The notes beneath the pieces were generated by a model. The model did not search any database and was not told the origin of the DNA. It worked only from the letters and a program-made list of their open reading frames with translations. This document shows positions 57,210 through 64,000 of a stretch of 64,000 bases of DNA, in pieces (position 1 is the first letter of the stretch; each line of letters starts with the position of its first letter). The position numbers and the translations under genes are program-made. Origin of the DNA: Euleptes europaea (Eukaryota > Chordata > Lepidosauria > Squamata > Sphaerodactylidae); contig NC_079318.1 of the NCBI RefSeq assembly GCF_029931775.1, positions 75,489,614 to 75,553,613 on the forward strand, read 5' to 3'.

Positions 57210-57955
57210 CTTTCCCCAACAAGCCTGCAGTTTAGGGACTGGCTGTGAGAAAGCCATACCATTAATTCATCTTGTTATGATCCCACAATGACTGCCTGGA
57301 GGAGACAACTTTAATAAATGTCTGAAATAAGCTTTCTGTTGCTGATGGAACTCTCTCCTTTTTATTTTTTGACCTGTCTCTTCATTACACCTTGTGCTTC
57401 ATCTGCCTTTTGTAACATGGAGCATTTCTTCATGGGAAGAATGAATCATATTTTCAGGACCCACAGGGGAAAAAGGGGGTGAGAGTTTGGAAACATAGCA
57501 AGAAAAGTGCATGAATGGAGAAGACAACAAGGTCCATAGAAGCCAAGTATGTTGGATGTGAGACTTCTGTCCTGAGAATATGGCAGGCCACAAGGTGGGA
57601 GGGGGAAGGGAGGAAAACCATTTTTGCAGTTTTGTATTTGACCAGAGTTTTGCAGCTAGCTTACAATAAGCTAATGTAGGTACATGCCAGGACATGCTGA
57701 TGGTTGGCTGTTTTTGTGTGTGGAGGGGAATGATAGCTTCTGGATTCAGAAGAAAGCTGCAGTTCAACCGAGATTGGGCCTGAACGCAGCTTGTTGATTT
57801 GGTTGTGTGCCTCCAAGCTCCTTCCACCGACCTCCTATCTTCATGCACATACCTTAACACAAAACTTACCAGTTTGAAGTTTCCATTGGCCATGGGATTC
57901 AAATGCAGACACCTTGGAAAACCAGAATCTGGTTACTTCCCACAAACTGGGATTC
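57210..57955. other. Low-repeat stretch 4.4-5.1 kb 3' of the PNOC exon
   Basis: No repeat recognised. 57230-57420 looks unique and AT-rich. A long frame on the minus strand has no family resemblance. Confidence 0.3.
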
Positions 57956-57959
57956 CAGA

Positions 57960-58175
57960 GGGCTACTTTGGTGTAATGGTTTGAATGCTGGACTAGGATC
58001 TAGAAGACCCACTTCATATCCCCACTCATCCATGGAAACTTGCTGGGTGACCTTGGGTCACTTTCTTTCTCCCTCACTGACCCCACAAGTTTGTTGTTGG
58101 AGGGATGGTGTGTGGGGGGGAATCACGTACGCCATCCAGAGTTTCTTGAGGGAGATGGTCGGCTAAAAATGTACT
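57960..58175 (+). repeat. tRNA-headed SINE (type C), degenerate
   Basis: 'ggtgtaatggtttgaatgc' head, 'gcttgctgg'-like body phrase 'acttgctgggtgaccttgg'. Confidence 0.7.
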
Positions 58176-58647
58176 AAACTGGGGTTTAATCATAGCCTTT
58201 TGTGAAGTCTGAATGCAGCTTTGGGGGCTGTATCCAACCACACAGTTGAGCAAACTTAAGTGCCCTTGTGTCTTTGGAATGAGGTTGGATGCTGGCCATT
58301 GGCTGACAGCCAGCAGTGCTTTGCTGGCCTGCCAGCCCACTCCTCATCATACTAAATGTATATCACTGGTCATAAACGCCACCCTCAGAGCCCTGTGATA
58401 ACAAGGAAGTATAGGAATAATTTAAACAAATAAATATTGCAAAGACACAATTACCTTTCATGTACTCTCTCTTCACTTGGAACCAATACCTGCAGAAAAT
58501 TGCCTCGAAACTTCCCACTACCCAGGGAAGTAGGAGAGCAAGACCCAACAGTCTCATACCTGCCCAGGCTAAGCCCCAGCTTTCAGCAGAAGTGCTAGGG
58601 CCACTCATATCACCAGTTAAAGTTTGTGGAAGCTGAGTGGGTTGACG

Positions 58648-58856
58648 ACAGGCTGTCGCTCAATGGGAGAACATCTGCTTGGCATGCAGAGGGTCCCAGG
58701 CTCCGTCCCCGGCATCTCCGTTTAAAAGGATCATGTAGGAGGTGGTGGGAAAGACCCTCACCTGAGACCATGGAGAGCAACTGCCAGTCAGAGTAGGCAA
58801 TAGACCTTGATAGACCAATGGCTTGACTCAGTATAAGGCAGCTTCATATGTGTTGG
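58648..58856 (+). repeat. tRNA-headed SINE (type B)
   Basis: 'gctgtcgctcaatgggagaa' head, 'cccaggctccgtccccgg', tail 'actcagtataaggcagc'. Confidence 0.8.
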
Positions 58857-58953
58857 GGATGTGTGGGGGAGGTAGTTGTGAAATTCCTGCATTGTGCAGG
58901 GGGTTGGACTAGATGACCCTGGTGGTCCCTTCCAACTCTATTATTCTATGTTG
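58857..58953 (+). mobile_element. CR1 LINE 3' end scrap
   Basis: 'cctgcattgtgcagggggtt' to 'ctattattctatg'. Confidence 0.8.
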
Positions 58954-59419
58954 TCAGGCAGAGCCAGTGGGGTGGTGGACGGTGCAGAGAGTTGCACAGT
59001 AGTGCCATTGACAGTGTGCCGATCACAGTGCGACAGTAGAAATAGAAAACTAATTTATTAATCTTTTCTCTTTTTTTCTTTTTGCTATGTACAAGTTTAA
59101 TGGAGAAATCTTTTGCGTATGAAAACAAGTAAAAAGAACAGAGTTTGTGTCTCATTTCTGGGTTTTTTTGATCTTTAACATTTTGACAGTTAATAGGATT
59201 GGGTCGTTGACCCAGCTACATCGGTCATGCGTCTTGTCTGAGCATCGTTATCAGGCAGAGTGGAGAGGAGGGGGGGCAACAGGCACCTCTCCGGCTCCTC
59301 ACCCTGGTTGGCAATTACAAAAAACACACCGTTGAAAGTGACAGCCCTGAGATGGGGGCTTTGACAAACTGCATGCCATGGTAGAGGAGGACGAGAAGAA
59401 GGAGAAGGAGAAGAGAGAG

Positions 59420-59424
<5 letters not shown>

Positions 59425-59475
<51 letters not shown>
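59425..59475. repeat. (GA)n microsatellite
   Basis: About 25 uninterrupted GA units, preceded by GA-rich sequence. Confidence 0.95.
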
Positions 59476-59878
59476 CTGGGAAACTTGGAACAAAAATGCA
59501 CAAACACCATTGTACTGCCATACAAAAGAAGTCAACCCCATTTGGTAAGATAGCCTAGAGGACCTCCCCCCGCCCCCGGCAAGACGATTCTTGATTCTGT
59601 CCTAATTAAATTTGAGTTCTAAACAAACTGAGGTTGTAAACCTGAACTAGAGCCTGACCCAATTTCTAGTGACTGTTAATGATTTCTAACCATGCTAAAT
59701 GCAACCTCCATGTACACATTTTCAGAGGGAAGCCCATGTTGATCTGCAGCAGGACAGATTTGAGTCCAGGAGCACCTTAGAGGCTAACCAGACTCCTGAA
59801 AGCTTATACCCTGAAACTCTTGTTGGTCTCTAACATGCTACTGCATTTTATACACCAACAACAAAGGGGGGGGAGGTA

Positions 59879-60157
59879 AAAGGTAAAGGTCCCCTGTGCA
59901 AGCACCGGGTCATTCCTGACCCATGGGGTGACGTCACATCCCGACATTTCCAAGGCAGACTCTGCCTTCCCCAGTCGTCTTCCCTTTACCCTCAGCAAGC
60001 TTGGTACTCATTTTACTGACCTCGGAAGGATGGAAGGCTGAGTCAACCTTGAGCCAGCTACCTGAAACCGACTTCCGTCGAGATCGAACTCAGGTCGTGA
60101 GCAGAGCTTTTGACTGCAGTACTGCAGCTTACCACTCTGTGCCATGGGGCTCTTAAA
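59879..60157 (-). repeat. tRNA-headed SINE (type A)
   Basis: Minus-strand copy; tail 'aaaggtaaaggtcccctgtg', head complement 'tctgtgccatggggctc'. Flanked by aaaggggggg-type duplications. Confidence 0.85.
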
Positions 60158-60378
60158 GGGGGGGGGACTTAACCCTAAAAACAATAGAATTGAGTACCCA
60201 AAGGTCAAGGGAAAAAAAATCAACATTCAAGGCCAAAGATTGTACAATGTAAAGATTATATCAGTACAAAATATGTATATATTTATTACAGGCTAAAATC
60301 AATAACATATATAAGGCCCTGAAATAGCCTACCAAACCAACATAAAACACAAATGGATGTAAAATCACAGAAATAGAC

Positions 60379-60424
60379 TTTGACCAAACGCGTTTCGGCC
60401 AAATGGCCTTCTTCAGTGGTCAAA
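60379..60424 (-). ncRNA. Hammerhead ribozyme motif, type I, complete fold
   Basis: Minus strand: stem I UUUGACCA pairs over all 8 bp with UGGUCAAA. Core CUGAAGA (60416-60410), one extra A, stem II GGCC/GGCC with loop AUUU, GAA, stem III ACGCGU, cleavage base U. Same layout as 33291-33334. Confidence 0.68.
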
Positions 60425-60709
60425 ACAATCACAATTACAGACTACAAATGTATATGACTTGATAATGACTTGAATATTTTATAACTGATCCAGACTTTGG
60501 GACATCTTTATGACTAAGATATTCTGACAACTTCATTTATGGCTGACATATAACATCTCCTCATTTAAGAGGGAAACACACACGGGGGTTAGTTGCCCAT
60601 TTGTAAGGAAGCATAAAACAGATGAGGAAGTGTTGCAGAACACAATATAACAACAGTCATAAAGATTTTTAAAAAGTCGTATACAATTGTAGTCTGGAAT
60701 TGTGACTGT

Positions 60710-60755
60710 TTTGACCACTGAAGAAGGCCATTTGGCTGAAATGTGTTTGATCAAA
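60710..60755 (+). ncRNA. Hammerhead ribozyme motif, inverted partner copy
   Basis: Stem I UUUGACCA with UGAUCAAA (7 of 8 pairs), core CUGAAGA at 60718-60724, stem II GGCC/GGCU, GAA at 60738-60740, stem III AUGUGU, cleavage base U at 60747. Confidence 0.62.
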
Positions 60756-60959
60756 GTCTATTTCTGTGGTTGTATGTCCATTTGTGTGGTATGTTTACAT
60801 GAATATGTTGGTTTGGTAGGCTATTGCAGGTCCTTATATATGCTATTGATTTTAGCCTGTAATAAATATATACATATTTTGTACTGATATGATCTTTACA
60901 TTGTATAATCCTTGGCTGTGAATGTTGATTTTTTCTTGACCTTTGGGTTCTTAATGCTA

Positions 60960-62300
60960 CCGGATTTGAATCTAACTGTTCTCTATGTGCACAGACAGCA
61001 TACTGTTGCATATCAGGTGCTGGAAAGTAGTGGCTGGGGTGGGGGGGTCATGTACTGTTCATAGGGTTCTCAGAGGCAACAGGTTGGTCACTGTGGAAAA
61101 CAGAATGCTGGACTAGTCAGATCTTTGGTCTGATCCAGCACCATTGCTTATATTTTCAGCATCCCAAGCATAATTAAGAAAAAAAAAAGTTGATCAACTC
61201 ATTACTTGGAATGAGATGGTAGGTTTCTAGACTGAATCACTTCAGATTGTAGGGGTAAGGGTTGCATTTACAAATGCTCCCCCATGTACAAAAAATGTTC
61301 CAGCATGTGGCAAACTAGCACACAAGAGAGATGTGCATCTTTGAAACATGCAAGGAGATGTTTTTAATGTGGAGGAACATTTTTAAAAAATCCCCCTTGG
61401 AATGTGAAATTGTACAGTTGAGGAGTCTATCGTCTTAGTCTAATATACCTCCATCTGAAACAATGCGCAGACCAAATCTTAGATTTGATATACTGTATTT
61501 ACCCAAAAAGGAAGACTAATTTCCCCCTCAGGTGTGCCATCAAGAAAAAGAGGGGAGTTGTCTTACATTCACATACAAATTACAAGGGTGTTAGGGATGT
61601 CAAGCCCTTGCCCCCAGGAGCTGCTTGGGGATGGGGTCCGGGAGGGGAAAACTTTGCTGATGCTTTGATGTCACTTCTGAGTCTTCACTCAGAAGTGACA
61701 TCACAACACTCTGAGCACCCTCCCAAACTCTATGGTAAATACTATAGAGATCTGGCCAGTTCCTAGAGTGTTATGCATACGGGAGGAAGGTTTGACATCA
61801 AAGAGCCAGTAGTATTGTTTCCTCTCCATTTTCCTCCTGCTGCTCGAAGGAACTAGCATGGACAATGGAGGGTAAGAACTGGAATTTTCAGTATATAACT
61901 TTTTTAGGGGGTTATCTTCTCTGTGGTTAAATAAAGGTGAATGAGACACTAGCTGGGTCCAAGCACGCTCCCATGGGACTCTGCATTTGCACACCATCTC
62001 AAACTGGGCTGCTACCTGTGCAAACCATTCCACATAGCTGAAAAGTCCCACAGGAGAGTTCTTCCATTTCAGCCTGCATCACATTTAAATCAGGTCTCAG
62101 ACTCATTCAATCTCATTTTCAGGGAAATGTGTGTAGCACTAGGCTGCTAGAATTACTTTGTCAACGGAAACACTGCCCTTTTACTTCGATGGCAAGGGTT
62201 GGCTGACTGCAGTGTGGCCAGGAAGGCAAGGCTGGGACCAAGGGTTGACTTTTTTGGTTGTGGCAGATCTGAAACCAATTCACTACATGTTGATGGTATG
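60960..62300. other. Region 3' of the PNOC coding exon
   Basis: A CR1-like tail scrap at 61065-61155 ('gaatgctggactagtcag'), an unclassified repeat at about 61600-61780 ('cagaagtgacatcacaac') and otherwise nothing named. It may include PNOC 3' UTR or a last intron; I cannot place the poly(A) site. Confidence 0.4.
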
Positions 62301-62331
62301 GGGGGGGGGAATCCAGAGGAAGTCGATCCAA

Positions 62332-62901
62332 CTAGATTTCGTTCTGTTCCTTCAGGTCATCACCAAAGCCATCATATTCGACAGATCGTGGGGACATCCC
62401 CAGGTACTGCTTCAGGAACTCACTGAACCTTTTCTGGTTATGCCACTTCCGGGCCGACTTTCGGACCCCGATGAAGCCTCCATACCGTTTCTGAAGCTCT
62501 TGAACATCAGGTTCCGCCACCTGCCCGAAACCAAAGGGTCCACTCAGAAAACCACCCAACCTCTTGGGAATCTCAAGCTGGTCTTGTAAGTCCCCCAGTG
62601 GTGCTTGGCTTCCATCGCTTGTGACTTCTTCTGCCTCTGGTTGGCGGATGAGACTACTCACTTTTGAAACTTGCTTCTCATCTTCCGCCTTGCTGAGATC
62701 CACCATTCTAGACAGGTCACCAAGCTGTTTGAGGTGGCCTCTGCTTCTGAACAGGCTGCCATCCCACATCTCCAAGGGTCGATTAGCTGCTTCTTCTAAA
62801 CTGTCGAGACCCAGCAGCAAAGAGGCCTTCCCAGTTGCTTTGTTACAGGATCCCCAGGTGGCGCTAGAAAAGAGCTTCCCTTCACATTCCATAACGCAGA
62901 T
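62332..62901 (-). CDS. PNOC: Prepronociceptin (nociceptin/orphanin FQ precursor), main coding exon
   Basis: A 570-bp phase-0 exon after acceptor 'ctctccacag' (62903-62902), ending at a stop. It encodes 189 residues of a secreted neuropeptide precursor. It opens ICVMECEGKLFSSATWGSC, matching the cysteine-rich N-terminal part of opioid-family precursors (VCILECEEKVFPSPLWTPC in human PNOC). Dibasic sites then release YGGFIGVRKSARKWHNQ (62434-62484) between KR pairs, the nociceptin position. The next peptide, FSEFLKQYLGMSPRS, corresponds to human FSEFMRQYL. Nociceptin acts on the Gi/o-coupled NOP (OPRL1) receptor. The peptide starts with Y, not the mammalian F, as in other non-mammals. Upstream is a second dibasic site, KR-LGGFLSGPFGFGQ (62491-62559). 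The signal-peptide exon is not in the last 1.1 kb of the window. Confidence 0.96.
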   Translation of the reverse strand: MCVMECEGKLFSSATWGSCNKATGKASLLLGLDSLEEAANRPLEMWDGSLFRSRGHLKQLGDLSRMVDLSKAEDEKQVSKVSSLIRQPEAEEVTSDGSQAPLGDLQDQLEIPKRLGGFLSGPFGFGQVAEPDVQELQKRYGGFIGVRKSARKWHNQKRFSEFLKQYLGMSPRSVEYDGFGDDLKEQNEI

Positions 62902-63177
62902 CTGTGGAGAGGAAACCATAGTTAAGGGGATCTTTCATTACAGGAATATGTGGCTAGAGTAAAATTAATCTTCTTTCTCTTTGGGGAAGACAATATAAGA
63001 AAGGGCTATTCAAATGCATTTTTCACCTGCAGGCTATTTTAAAATGATTCCCCCCTTTTAGACTAGCAGTTTAAGTACAAGAAAGAGGGGAGTATAAGAG
63101 ACAAACTACAGGTTACGTACTTGGGGTTCCCTAGACTCTCAGACGCTCCTTGCTTTCCCTACAGTCACACAGCATAG

Positions 63178-63700
63178 GGGTGTGCACTAATTTTTTCAGT
63201 ATTTTTTTGATTTGGGTTTAATAGACCTGAATTTATTCAGAAAATCTGAAAAAGCCGAATCCCCATACCAATATGTTTTGGATCCCCACGGCTATTTTGA
63301 ATATCCAAAAATTTTGGGGTCTATTAAAACCTATGGAAAATCTTTGTAGGGCTTGGGGGGGGGGGCATGTTTTTCAAGATAGAGGCACCAAATTTGCAGC
63401 ATGGCTGCTGGTAACTCTCCTTACATGAACTCCCATGTTTGGTGAAGATTAGGCCATGGGATCCAATTTTATGGGCCCCAAAATAGAAAAGAAATGCAGG
63501 TCCATAAAATTGGACCCCTTGACCCAATCTTCCTCAAACTTGGGGATTTGTGTAAGGAGAGGCACTAGCAGCTATGCTGCCAATTTGGTGCCTCTATTCT
63601 CTTTGTCCCAAGCTATCTGGAACCGATCTTTGCCTGACCTGACTCTGGAACTGCTAAAAATGGGGTGGGGTGGAAGAACCTTTGTTTGTTGGTCTTTGGG
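63178..63700 (+). repeat. Unclassified repeat (family R) with a foldback core
   Basis: Starts 'ggggtgtgcactaatt'. 63379-63475 and 63499-63597 are imperfect inverted copies ('agaggcaccaaatttgcagc' against 'gctgccaatttggtgcctct') around a 23-bp centre. It lies in the 5' intron of PNOC, antisense or sense unknown. Confidence 0.6.
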
Positions 63701-64000
63701 GAGATTTGAGAGAACTTTGAAATGACAACTCCATGTGTAAATAGGCAGATTACTACGAAGAAGAGCCTTTTAAATGCAGAGCTGTTGGAAATAAATATTG
63801 CGCACACACCTCCCGGTACATGCATTTTATATGCCTTTGAAGCAGAAGCAGTGGGCTTCAAGATCATCTCACAGCAACCTCAACAAATTAATTGCCACCA
63901 GAAAGGCTCCCATTATTTCACCGAAACCTCCACACATATTGTGGGACGCCATTGGGTTGCAGCCTAGTGTGTTATTTCCAAATACACTCCCCTGAGCTTT

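Larger units (their letters stand above)
60195..60955. mobile_element. Inverted pair of hammerhead-bearing units
   Basis: Left arm about 60195-60465 and right arm about 60670-60950 are inverted copies (for example 'tgtacaatgtaaagattata' against its complement near 60885-60907; 'aggctaaaatcaataac' against 'ttgattttagcct'). They surround a 200-bp centre. Each arm has one hammerhead motif pointing away from the other's strand. No coding frame. Confidence 0.75.

Noticed and set aside
57399-57902. 167-codon minus-strand frame near PNOC
   Set aside because: Residue composition looks random and no neuropeptide or other family signature is present.
59190-59541. Ser/Leu-repeat protein frames
   Set aside because: Translation of a (GA)n microsatellite.

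Overview
This is a vertebrate, intron-rich and repeat-dense window that looks like a squamate reptile, most likely a lizard. The reasons are BovB/RTE LINE 3' ends, many CR1/L2-type LINE pieces, several tRNA-headed and 5S-rRNA-headed SINEs, a SCAN-KRAB-zinc-finger type gene, and a nociceptin precursor with the non-mammalian YGGF start. Less than 4% is recognisably protein-coding; most of the rest is layered transposable elements.

Layout. (1) About 0.5-9.5 kb, minus strand: a SCAN-KRAB-zinc-finger locus. A CpG-containing promoter candidate lies near 9.1-9.5 kb, an intact SCAN exon at 6847-7581, a decayed KRAB-A exon at 3229-3349 and a decayed zinc-finger exon at about 497-928. The splice phases of the last two exons agree. 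(2) About 9.5-39 kb: no host gene recognised. It holds PIF/Harbinger-like MITEs, hAT elements with 8-bp target duplications (one carrying a 261-bp near-perfect palindrome), LINE and SINE pieces, and two low-repeat stretches that could be conserved non-coding DNA. (3) About 39.7-47.9 kb, minus strand: a GARIN (FAM71) family gene with three clear exons and two further exons that fit by phase. (4) 54.0 kb: one isolated minus-strand exon of unknown family that may be its 5' part. (5) 62332-62901, minus strand: the main coding exon of PNOC (prepronociceptin). Its signal-peptide exon lies outside the window.

The most unusual signal is a scattered set of retroelement-like units whose RNA would contain hammerhead ribozyme cores (CUGANGA, stem II, GAA, a very short palindromic stem III, then a pairing stem I). 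The best copies are at 33291-33334, 60379-60424 and 60710-60755, and a fourth is at 9952-9986. Penelope-like elements are known to carry such ribozymes, so I infer a Penelope-like family. Several copies sit as inverted pairs or are flanked by direct repeats of 12 to 33 bp.

All coordinates were read by eye. Exon edges rest on splice-site and phase agreement and repeat edges on target duplications where given; other repeat edges are approximate.
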